9,925 nucleotides of DNA, taken from NCBI GenBank assembly GCA_003223995.1, contig QHYA01000017.1, positions 1 through 9,925 of the forward strand, read 5' to 3'. Both the position numbers and the translations under genes were made by a program. Of the stretch, positions 1 through 5,673 are shown one piece after another. Within the stretch, counting starts at the first letter, position 1, and every line of letters starts with the position of its first letter. The DNA is from Acidobacteriota bacterium (GTDB lineage: Bacteria; Acidobacteriota; Polarisedimenticolia; QHYA01). The notes under the pieces are model-generated. The model was not told the origin of the DNA. It made no database searches and saw only the letters and a list, made by a program, of their open reading frames with translations.

Positions 1-552
1 TGGCACACCGTCGATCAGGGTCTCCATGAACCGGTACCTCTTCAGCCCCAGCGCTCCTTCGGCGAGGGGCGCCATGATCGCCGGCGCCGCGGGGCCCTGC
101 AGAGCGAGGAGCGCCGTGTCGTCGCTGCGGTCAATGACCTCCACCTCCCCGTCGGGGTGGGAGCGTATCCATCGATAATCCTTCTCGGCGTTGGCGGCGT
201 TCACCACGAGCAGGTACCGGTCTTCGGAGAAGCGGTAGACGAGCAGGTCGTCGATGAAGCAGCCTGCCGCAGTCGTCAGGGCCGTGTATTGCGCCTGCCC
301 GTCCAGAAGGCGGCCCACGTCGTTGCACGTGAGCTTCTGGAGAAGCGGCAGAGCGCCCCGGCCATGCACCTCGATCTCTCCCATGTGACTGACATCGAAC
401 AGGCCCGCGCGGGTGCGGACAGCGAGATGCTCCGCCACGACGCTGGTGTACTGGACGGGCATCTCCCAGCCGGCGAAAGCGACCAGGCGCGCGCCAGCTT
501 CCCGATGGACCTCGTAGAGAGGCGTCCGTTTGAGCGTCTGTTCGCTCGCCAA
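1..552 (-). CDS. gcvT: Aminomethyltransferase (glycine cleavage system T-protein), N-terminal part
   Basis: This is the T-protein of the glycine cleavage system. In the cytoplasm it releases ammonia from the aminomethyl group carried on lipoyl-GcvH and passes the methylene group to tetrahydrofolate. The 184 codons in the window read like the N-terminal half of GcvT. Visible family blocks are TPLYEVH (10-16), FAGWEMPVQY (26-35), VRTRAGLFDVSHMGEI (45-60), CNDVG (76-80), CFIDDLLVYRF (98-108, holding the conserved Asp at 101) and the VVNAAN and EKD blocks (116-125). The family is usually about 360 residues, so the C-terminal half lies beyond the window edge; nothing suggests a broken gene. The start is a TTG at 552 behind an AAGGAGAGGAG ribosome site; no in-frame ATG fits better. 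It follows the sigma-factor gene group on the same strand after 62 bases, so it may be co-transcribed or start its own unit. Family identity is confident. Confidence 0.95.
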   Translation of the reverse strand, partial: MASEQTLKRTPLYEVHREAGARLVAFAGWEMPVQYTSVVAEHLAVRTRAGLFDVSHMGEIEVHGRGALPLLQKLTCNDVGRLLDGQAQYTALTTAAGCFIDDLLVYRFSEDRYLLVVNAANAEKDYRWIRSHPDGEVEVIDRSDDTALLALQGPAAPAIMAPLAEGALGLKRYRFMETLIDGVP

Positions 553-579
553 TCTCCTCTCCTTGAAACGGTGGGTGAG

Positions 580-614
580 CCGGGGCGGGAACCTAGCACG
601 CGGCCCCTGCCCGG
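580..614 (-). terminator. Imperfect hairpin between the small protein and gcvT
   Basis: Inverted arms at 580-589 and 604-614 can pair as five G-C pairs, a 2x2 internal loop and three more G-C pairs. It begins one base past the stop codon of the upstream gene. There is no U-tract on the minus strand, so it would be a weak or factor-dependent terminator at best, or a processing structure separating gcvT from the upstream genes. Confidence 0.25.
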
Positions 615-1040
615 TCAATCGACCCACACCTCGACCCGCTGATCGCCGTCGTCGACGTGAAGCAAAGGACCGCTGCGGGATCGAAGCTGGTCGAGAGCCG
701 TCGTGAGCGCTTCCCAGGAGAGCCCCTGGGACTCCGCCTGCCGCCGCATCTGTTCTCGGGTCTTGTGCGGCAGGGAATCGAGAAGGGCCCGAGCGAAGGA
801 AAGAGGGAGATTGATCGTCACCTTCTCGGCCGGTCTCGAGCGATGCGTGATGCGCAGATGAACCCAGCGCGCCCCGGCGGTGACGGCTCCCGCCCCCTTC
901 GCTCGATCCCTCTCTCCATCCCCTGCTTCCGGGCTCCCCGCCAGCGAGATCGGATCGATCCGGGCGAGAGCCAGAGTCATCTCGTCGCGCAGGTCCGCAT
1001 TCGGCTCCACCAGGACCTCTGGGGCAAGGCGACCTGGCAC
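615..1040 (-). CDS. Small protein of unknown function, possibly the C-terminal half of the preceding gene
   Basis: I cannot assign a function. From a GTG at 1040 it encodes 141 residues; from the ATG at 980, which overlaps the upstream stop as ATGA, it encodes 121. The visible pattern is an N-terminal segment (LRDEMTLALARIDP), a low-complexity Glu/Ala/Gly stretch, then a basic beta-like segment (WVHLRITHRSRPAEKVTINLPLSFARALLDSLP), a helix, and the acidic end VDDGDQRVEVWVD. From memory the last part resembles C-terminal domains of small proteins found beside ECF sigma/anti-sigma pairs, with an 'R-[VI]-x-VNLP...VxVWVD'-like layout; this is weak. The reading between 1040 and about 1018 has poor third-position GC, but downstream of about 1018 this frame has good third-position GC and a natural composition. 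That fits a frameshift joining it to the gene before it. Whether it is separate or fused is unresolved. Confidence 0.65.
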   Translation of the reverse strand: MPGRLAPEVLVEPNADLRDEMTLALARIDPISLAGSPEAGDGERDRAKGAGAVTAGARWVHLRITHRSRPAEKVTINLPLSFARALLDSLPHKTREQMRRQAESQGLSWEALTTALDQLRSRSGPLLHVDDGDQRVEVWVD

Positions 1041-1411
1041 ACCGAGCGGCGTGCTTCTTCGGCAAGCTCCTTCGCGTCGTCCGCCAGCTGCGCGGCCCTG
1101 CGGTAGGAGGAAAGGGCTTCGGCCTCCCGGCCGCCGACCGCGGACAGGGCCCGGCCCTTGTAGAAGGCCGCCCAGGCTGCGTTTCTCCCGCTCGGATAAC
1201 GCCGGAGATACTCGTCACAGTCTTCCAGGGCCTGCTGCCAGCGCCGCTCGAGGAAGCCCACCCTGATCCTCTCCATCAGCGCACCAGCAGGGACCGTGAC
1301 CTTCTGCCCTCGGCTCTTTGCCCCGCCTTCAGGGGCGGCGAAAACGGACAGCGCAAGCGCCAGCGCGGGAACGGCGGCGATCCAGGCCTGGACGCCGCGG
1401 AAGCTATGCAT
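977..1411 (-). CDS. Exported TPR-like protein in the sigma/anti-sigma operon, C-terminus possibly frameshifted
   Basis: An ATG at 1411 preceded by AAGGAG encodes 144 residues. It overlaps the anti-sigma stop by 8 bases, which implies translational coupling. Residues 1-26 form a signal peptide (basic start, hydrophobic core IAAVPALALALSVFAA, cleavage likely after VFA), so the product should reach the periplasm or the outer face of the membrane. Residues 50-120 form helical pairs of tetratricopeptide type (FLERRWQQALEDCDEYLRRYP; AWAAFYKGRALSAVGGREAEALSSYRRAAQLA), as in BamD/YbgF-like proteins. The last residues after about 131 (RSWWSRMRTCATR) do not look like a natural continuation. The -1 frame in the same place reads EVLVEPNADLRDEMTLALARIDP, which is better protein. 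A partner or sensing role next to the anti-sigma factor is inference from position only. Confidence 0.75.
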   Translation of the reverse strand: MHSFRGVQAWIAAVPALALALSVFAAPEGGAKSRGQKVTVPAGALMERIRVGFLERRWQQALEDCDEYLRRYPSGRNAAWAAFYKGRALSAVGGREAEALSSYRRAAQLADDAKELAEEARRSVCQVALPQRSWWSRMRTCATR

Positions 1412-2324
1412 TCGCGCTCTCCTTGTTTCCTCTCGCCAGCTCGATGATCACCACATCCAACCGTGTCATGAGGTCCTGCCGGACCGCGGCCCGGTGGATC
1501 CGTTCCAGCTCGCGCCAGGGCGCGGAATCCGGAAGGGCCGAGATCTCGAAGAGCAACTCGCGAAGCTGATGCCAGACCGCCGCCGCTCGCTCAGCCTCCG
1601 ACCCCTTCAGCCTGGCGTCGAGAAGCATCTCGCGCTCGAGCAGCTTTCTGCAGGCAGCCTTCTCCAGCGTCAGATCCGCCCTCCCCCCGGTCCCCTCCGC
1701 TGCCGCGGAGAGTCCCCAGAGCAGTTCGCGCCCTTCAGCCAGAGCCGAGACCGCTTGCTCTCGGGCGGAGAGCGCCTCGACGACCTTGATGAGACCGGCC
1801 GCATCGATGCACACAGCGCCCGGACCCTGGCTCGGCGCCGGAAAGGGTCGGGAGACCGGCCGGAAGAGCGGGACGTGCCTCGCCCCCACGTACAGGCTCA
1901 CGCTCAACGCGACCGCGACAGCGCCCACCGCCGCCACCCCCGCGCGCAGCCTCCTCGATGCGAAAATCCCTCCGATGCGATAGCGCGGGAAGGGAAGGAT
2001 CGTCCCCTGCCGGCGCTGCACCCAGCCGCCTCGCGAGGCCGCCTCGCTCCTCGCGCGCTCGATCGTCCCTCGCGTGAACTCTTCCCAATCGATCAGCTCC
2101 TCTCCGGCGACCGGCTCGCGAAGCTCCGCCAGCGCCGCAGCAAGGACAGCTTTCTCCCGCGCGCAGGCGACGCAGACACGCAGGTGGGTTTCGAGCGAAG
2201 CGATGTCCTCGGCTGCCCCCGCACCCGAAACGAGAAGCGGCAGCGCCTCCCGGACCTCGCGGCAGCCGATCAACTTCGCCTTCGCGTTCGCGTCCCGGCG
2301 CCGATCATCTCCACTTCCCGACAA
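1404..2324 (-). CDS. Zinc-finger (ZAS) single-pass membrane anti-sigma factor
   Basis: This protein probably binds and inhibits the ECF sigma factor encoded just upstream. The cytoplasmic N-terminal domain holds the zinc-associated anti-sigma motif: Cys21, then His47-x3-Cys51-x2-Cys54. One transmembrane helix follows at about 126-146 (LRAGVAAVGAVAVALSVSLY), leaving a C-terminal region of about 155 residues on the far side. That region is Ala/Leu/Glu-rich and predicted helical (for example ELLWGL, CRKLLEREMLLDARLKGSEAE, WHQLRELLFEI), and could be a sensor or a regulated-proteolysis domain. The start is TTG at 2324 behind AAAGG; an in-frame TGA lies upstream and no ATG is available near the N-terminus. 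It begins 24 bases after the sigma stop, as in typical sigma/anti-sigma pairs. Zinc motif and topology are seen; the partner is inferred from operon position. Confidence 0.87.
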   Translation of the reverse strand: MSGSGDDRRRDANAKAKLIGCREVREALPLLVSGAGAAEDIASLETHLRVCVACAREKAVLAAALAELREPVAGEELIDWEEFTRGTIERARSEAASRGGWVQRRQGTILPFPRYRIGGIFASRRLRAGVAAVGAVAVALSVSLYVGARHVPLFRPVSRPFPAPSQGPGAVCIDAAGLIKVVEALSAREQAVSALAEGRELLWGLSAAAEGTGGRADLTLEKAACRKLLEREMLLDARLKGSEAERAAAVWHQLRELLFEISALPDSAPWRELERIHRAAVRQDLMTRLDVVIIELARGNKESANA

Positions 2325-2348
2325 TTGGTCTGGCCTTTCCGAAAATGT

Positions 2349-2933
2349 TCATTCTGTCCTCGCCGGAGAAGCGGCGGCCACTGGAACATCCATCAAGACG
2401 CGGAGCTTGGCAACCGCCCGGTGAAGGGTGGACTTGACAGTGCCGATCGAGCATGCCATCGCCTCGGCGATTTCCTCGATGCTGAGGTCGTCGCGGTGGC
2501 GCAGCAGCAGCATCAGCCGCTGCTTTTCGGGCAGGCGCCTGACGGCGGCCGCGACGCGCTCCCGCTCCTCCTGCCGCAGGCTTTGCGCGAGCGGCGAGTC
2601 GGCCGCCTCGGCGACGGGTTCGACCGGCGCCCCCGCCCTTCCGTCCAGGGAGAACCTCTCGCGGAACTTCCGGCGGCGGGCCTGGTCGATGCAGTGATTG
2701 ATGAGGATCCGATAGGCCCAGGAGCCGGGTTTCGCTCCTGGCGCCCATCGGAGCCGGGCACGGTAGATCTTGACGAAGGTCTCCTGGGTTGCGTCCAGGG
2801 CCTCGTCGCGGTTGCCGAGAGAGGCATAGGCGAGGCGGTAGAGCCGTTTCTGATACCGGGTGACGAACAGTTCGAAGGCTTCTTCATCGCCCGCCTGGAT
2901 CCGGCGCATCAGCTCGGTGTCGTCCGCAACCAA
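2349..2933 (-). CDS. ECF-family RNA polymerase sigma factor (RpoE-like)
   Basis: Region 2 is complete: DDTELMRRIQAGDEEAFELFVTRYQKRLYRLAYASLGNRDEALDATQETFVKIYR, with the family's DATQETF and the -10-binding segment (GSWAYRILINHCIDQARRRK). After a linker rich in Ala/Glu/Pro comes region 4: LPEKQRLMLLLRHRDDLSIEEIAEAMACSIGTVKSTLHRAVAKLR, a helix-turn-helix for the -35 element. Length of about 194 residues is normal for the group. I place the start at TTG 2933, six bases after a GGAGG. A further TTG at 2972 gives 13 more residues, but it falls inside the spacer of the ECF-type promoter at 2984-2959 and lacks a good ribosome site. The product should direct RNA polymerase to its own promoter and be held by the anti-sigma factor downstream. 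The inducing signal is not visible. Confidence 0.93.
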   Translation of the reverse strand: MVADDTELMRRIQAGDEEAFELFVTRYQKRLYRLAYASLGNRDEALDATQETFVKIYRARLRWAPGAKPGSWAYRILINHCIDQARRRKFRERFSLDGRAGAPVEPVAEAADSPLAQSLRQEERERVAAAVRRLPEKQRLMLLLRHRDDLSIEEIAEAMACSIGTVKSTLHRAVAKLRVLMDVPVAAASPARTE

Positions 2934-2958
2934 GGCGGGCCTCCGTGCCCGTTGGTTG

Positions 2959-2984
2959 AAACGCACGAGCAAGGGATAGGTTCC
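2959..2984 (-). promoter_or_regulatory. ECF-type promoter of the sigma operon
   Basis: On the minus strand GGAAC (2984-2980), 16 bases, then CGTTT (2963-2959). This matches the well-known ECF layout of a GGAAC -35 element and a CGT(C/T) -10 element at 16-17 bases. Transcription would start near 2950, giving a short leader containing the GGAGG at 2944-2940 and the TTG at 2933. Position directly ahead of an ECF gene supports autoregulation. Confidence 0.6.
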
Positions 2985-3039
2985 ATTCTCGGGAAACCAG
3001 CCGGACCGAGCCGCTCCGCTAGCCGAGAGTTAGCCGAGG

Positions 3040-3771
3040 TTACCTGTCCGAGGTGTCCTCTTCGTCCTCCCCTCCGCCTTCCAACCGGCGGATGTACTCC
3101 TCGATGCTGCGCCGCTCTTCTTCTCCAAGGGCTCGGAAGAGGACGCCGAAGCCGGGCGACAGTCGGGTCTCCCCTTCGGGAAGGATCCGGTTGCGCACCT
3201 CGCCTCTTGCCTCGATCGGCGCCGCGGCGCCGGGAAGGTTGAACCGCAGCTTCACACTCTGGCCGGGAAAAGCCGGATGGTCGGTCTTTATGAAGATGCC
3301 GGTGGTGGACAGGTCGCGGCTCGACGTCCTGATGACGCTGTCGCCAATCCACGCCTCGACCTCGAGGCGCACGAAGGCTCGCTCGTTCCGGCGCAACTGC
3401 AATGCGGGGAGAAACGAGCGGATCCTTTCGATGAACCCCTGCTGGACGATCGGCTTGGCGACGAAGCCGTCGGCCCCCGCATCCCAGCAGGCGGGCTCGA
3501 GCCCGGGGCTCGACGCCATCAGGACGATTGTCGAGCGCAGGTCAGGGTCGCTCTTGATCCTCCTGCACGTCTCCAGCCCGCCGATGCCCGGCATCTGGTC
3601 GTCGAGGACGATGAGGGCGGGCCGTTCCAGGCGAAGCACCTCCAGAGCTTCCTCGCCGGAGGAGGCTGTCAGGATCTCGCAAACGACGCGGCGCAGGAAG
3701 GTCTTTTCGAGCTCCAGAAAGAGCCGCACGTCATCGACGAGCAGGATTTTCTCCGGGAAAGCTTCGGCCAT
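3040..3771 (-). CDS. Response regulator with receiver (REC) and PilZ domains
   Basis: The protein has 243 residues. Residues 7-120 form a receiver domain: acidic pair Asp13-Asp14, phospho-acceptor Asp57 in LIVLDDQMPG, and Lys104 in FVAKP. The position usually held by Thr in beta-4 reads Ala84 or Ser85 (IVLMASS), so the switch may be altered. Residues 124-215 form a PilZ domain with Arg129-x3-Arg133 and DLSTTG (151-156), the two motifs that bind cyclic di-GMP in the family, followed by IFIKTDHPAFPGQSV, which resembles the Myxococcus-type PilZ group. The end is very acidic. There is no DNA-binding domain, so output is likely through protein contact or c-di-GMP. The ATG has GGAGG six bases upstream and lies 3 bases after the stop of the small membrane gene. 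No histidine kinase is visible in the window. Confidence 0.92.
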   Translation of the reverse strand: MAEAFPEKILLVDDVRLFLELEKTFLRRVVCEILTASSGEEALEVLRLERPALIVLDDQMPGIGGLETCRRIKSDPDLRSTIVLMASSPGLEPACWDAGADGFVAKPIVQQGFIERIRSFLPALQLRRNERAFVRLEVEAWIGDSVIRTSSRDLSTTGIFIKTDHPAFPGQSVKLRFNLPGAAAPIEARGEVRNRILPEGETRLSPGFGVLFRALGEEERRSIEEYIRRLEGGGEDEEDTSDR

Positions 3772-3774
3772 CGG

Positions 3775-3948
3775 CTACCTCCGTGCTTCGCGCCTCTCGA
3801 TCCAGCGTCCGCAAAGAAACAATAATCCGCCGGTCGCGAGAAACATCATCTCCCCTCTCAGATCGTTGCCGGTCAGGCCCCGGTACAGGCCAATTGGGAG
3901 GTAGGCGAGCGCCACGACCTGCATCGTCCGGGCCACGATAACCGCCAC
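3775..3948 (-). CDS. Small two-helix membrane protein of unknown function
   Basis: A 57-residue product from GTG 3948, with GAGGGG just upstream. Two hydrophobic stretches at about 2-20 (AVIVARTMQVVALAYLPIG) and 34-47 (MMFLATGGLLFLCG) flank a short polar loop (YRGLTGNDLRGE), and the C-terminus is strongly basic (RWIERREARR), so both ends are probably cytoplasmic. The stop codon lies 3 bases before the ATG of the REC-PilZ gene, so the two are surely co-transcribed. The start is uncertain: an internal ATG at 3924 would give a 49-residue protein, and the open frame continues far upstream into the divergent flavoprotein gene, which is not coding on this strand. I do not recognise the family. A role tied to the response regulator is suggested only by the tight spacing. 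Confidence 0.6.
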   Translation of the reverse strand: MAVIVARTMQVVALAYLPIGLYRGLTGNDLRGEMMFLATGGLLFLCGRWIERREARR

Positions 3949-4003
3949 GTTCCCCTCGATATTAGCAGATGGGCAGTGGGCCGCCACGCTCCTACCACGG
4001 TCC

Positions 4004-4031
4004 TTGACTGCCGTGCTGGGTGTGGAATAGT
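4004..4031 (+). promoter_or_regulatory. Possible sigma-70 promoter for the flavoprotein gene group
   Basis: TTGACT at 4004-4009 (five of six to TTGACA), 16 bases, then AATAGT at 4026-4031 (four of six to TATAAT). Transcription would begin near 4038, about 65 bases before the ATG at 4103. It sits in the gap between divergent genes, the natural place for a promoter. On the other strand a TAATAT lies at about 3964-3959 without a -35 partner. This is consensus matching only. Confidence 0.4.
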
Positions 4032-4102
4032 GGGCGGAGGGACGGGCGCGAGTCGGGAATCGAGTCGGCAATAGTGACGGCACGCGGATGACGGCAGGTA
4101 CC

Positions 4103-5239
4103 ATGAGAATCGCTGTGATCGGCGGAGGTCCGGCAGGAGCGGAAGCCGCGTCCCGACTCGCGGCCGGCGGAGCGCAGACGATCCTCTTCGATCCGAGCTT
4201 CGACCGCGAGAAGCCCTGCGGAGGCGGCGTTCCGTGGCGAGGTTTGCAGGAGTTCGACGGGCTGCTGGGAGAGGGAATCCCTGCGGCCGACATCCGCCAC
4301 GTGCATTTTGAAGGGCCCTCAGGCGGCAGCGCTTCGATCAAGCTTCCGGCCCCGCTGAGGGTCTTCAGCCGCAGGACCCTCGACAGCCACTGGGCGGAGC
4401 GGGCCGGCCGATGCGGAGCCATGCTGAGACGCGAGAAGATCGTGTCGGTCAGCCGTGGGGACCGGTTTCTCGTGCGCACCGCATCGGGCGACCAGCAGGT
4501 CTTCGACTTCGTCGTGGGAGCCGACGGCGCGCGTTCTCTCGTGCGAGCAACCTTCGCGAGACCTTTCGCCCCTGAGGACCTTTCGCAGGCTATCGGCTAC
4601 TACGTCCCGGGGCGGACGGATGACACTCTCCGGCTCGCCTTCAGGGAGGACCTGCACGGGTACCTCTGGTCCTTCCCGCGCCTCGATCATCTCGCTGTGG
4701 GAGCCTGCGCCCCCCTCGCGCCCCGGAGCGCGGCAAGGCTGAGGGCCGCCGTCGAACGCTACCTGCAACGGCTCGATCCGGGGTTGGACCCCAGCGCCCT
4801 CCCCTACTACAGTGCTCTGATTCCGTGCCTTTCCTCCGCCTCCCAGGCTCGCGACCGCAAGGCGGGTCCGGGGTGGTGCCTGGTCGGGGATGCGGCCGGG
4901 GCCGTGGACCCGCTCACCCGCGAAGGGATCTATTACGGGCTGAAATCAGCCGCCCTGGCCGCCGGAGCCATCCTGCGCGGCCGGCCGGAAGAGTATCCCG
5001 ATGATTGGCAAGCGGCCTGCGGCGGGGAGCTGCGGTGGGCTTCGCTGCGGCGCGAGCGGTTCTTCGAGCCTGAGCTGACCGACAGGCTGGTGCGCCTACT
5101 GGGCGCCTCAGCGGCCGTCCGCAAGGTGATGGTGGATCTCGTGCTGGGCCGGCAGAGCTACCTGACTCTCAAGCGCCGGCTGCTGGCGAGCGCGCCGGCC
5201 GCGGCCATCGAGTGGGTGGTCCATGGATGGCGCTTCTGA
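4103..5239 (+). CDS. Geranylgeranyl reductase family FAD-dependent oxidoreductase
   Basis: A 378-residue flavoprotein. The N-terminal dinucleotide-binding fold has GGGPAG (7-12). KPCGGG (37-42) carries the Cys conserved in the geranylgeranyl reductase group. YLWSFP at 187-192 matches the YxWxFP substrate motif of archaeal enzymes, followed by a typical HLAVGA strand. GDAAGAVDPLTREGIYYGLKSA (262 onward) is the second FAD motif. Family members reduce isoprenoid double bonds on archaeal lipids, chlorophyll or menaquinone side chains; the substrate here cannot be read from sequence. I chose ATG 4103 because GCAGG lies four bases upstream and it opens directly into the FAD fold; ATG 4088 adds five residues. 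The stop overlaps the next gene, implying coupling with a haem protein that could supply or drain electrons. The flavoprotein family is sure; MenJ-like quinone or lipid saturation are the leading options. Confidence 0.88.
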   Translation: MRIAVIGGGPAGAEAASRLAAGGAQTILFDPSFDREKPCGGGVPWRGLQEFDGLLGEGIPAADIRHVHFEGPSGGSASIKLPAPLRVFSRRTLDSHWAERAGRCGAMLRREKIVSVSRGDRFLVRTASGDQQVFDFVVGADGARSLVRATFARPFAPEDLSQAIGYYVPGRTDDTLRLAFREDLHGYLWSFPRLDHLAVGACAPLAPRSAARLRAAVERYLQRLDPGLDPSALPYYSALIPCLSSASQARDRKAGPGWCLVGDAAGAVDPLTREGIYYGLKSAALAAGAILRGRPEEYPDDWQAACGGELRWASLRRERFFEPELTDRLVRLLGASAAVRKVMVDLVLGRQSYLTLKRRLLASAPAAAIEWVVHGWRF

Positions 5240-5490
5240 TGGGGCGGCGGATCGCTCTTGTCGCACTGCTGCTGCTCGCCGCCCTGATCACCTTGGCGTT
5301 GCTGCTGCGCAAGGAGCCGCCGGCCATTCCAAAAGACACGAACCACCTCGGGGCTTTGCACAGGTTGGGCCTCGCCGGAAGTGAAAAAGCCTGTCTTGAC
5401 TGTCATGGCCCTGCCGGAAGGAGCCCGAGAGGGCCAAAGCACCCGCTCGCAAACGATTGCTCGCGCTGTCATTCTCTGCGCGAGGGGTAG
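5227..5490 (+). CDS. Small membrane-anchored c-type cytochrome with two CxxCH sites
   Basis: An 87-residue protein: basic start (MALLMGRRI), one hydrophobic helix (about 9-27) serving as signal anchor, then a soluble part with two haem c attachment sites, CLDCH (56-60) and CSRCH (78-82). His40, His45 and His72 (KHPL) are candidate distal axial ligands, as in bis-His multihaem proteins, so the domain should sit on the periplasmic side. The start is uncertain: ATG 5227 overlaps the flavoprotein stop by 13 bases, while ATG 5239 forms a TGATG overlap in the same frame and keeps the anchor; GTG 5212 is also possible. Coupling to the flavoprotein points to a shared redox task, but the flavoprotein looks cytoplasmic, so direct contact would have to be through the membrane pool. 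A role as electron carrier is family knowledge; the partner is inference. Confidence 0.8.
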   Translation: MALLMGRRIALVALLLLAALITLALLLRKEPPAIPKDTNHLGALHRLGLAGSEKACLDCHGPAGRSPRGPKHPLANDCSRCHSLREG

Positions 5491-5565
5491 CGGCGGGCGG
5501 AAGATGGCGGCGATGGAGGAAAAGGCCTGATAAGATAATGCCCCTGGAGGTTCTTTCCGGGAGCA

Positions 5566-5592
5566 TTGTAGAATTTCAGTTCCTTTTGTAGT
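5566..5592 (+). promoter_or_regulatory. Repeated TTGTAG pair ahead of the radical SAM gene
   Basis: TTGTAG occurs at 5566-5571 and again at 5587-5592, 21 bases apart, about two helical turns, in an unusually A/T-rich stretch of the 183-base gap. It could be a poor promoter (TTGTAG, 17 bases, TAGTAG) or a paired operator. TAGAAT at 5569-5574 and GATAAT at 5534-5539 are other -10-like words without convincing -35 partners. Weak evidence; apart from the ribosome site at 5662-5668, I see nothing else in this gap. Confidence 0.2.
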
Positions 5593-5673
5593 AGTGTGCG
5601 GTCCCGATATGGGGTGAGAAACAAGGCTCGTCATGGGGACGGGAGATCTGCAGGATTCTCTGAGGAGGCTCCA

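Noticed and set aside
1296..3242. Long plus-strand open frame across the sigma operon (648 codons)
   Set aside because: It is antisense to the well-supported sigma, anti-sigma and TPR genes, has no ribosome site and its Arg/Pro/Leu-rich product resembles no protein family; such frames are common opposite GC-rich genes.
3949..4479. N-terminal extension of the small membrane protein into the flavoprotein region
   Set aside because: The extension runs antisense to the start of the flavoprotein gene and through the divergent promoter region, and reads as Ser/Arg/Pro-rich shadow.
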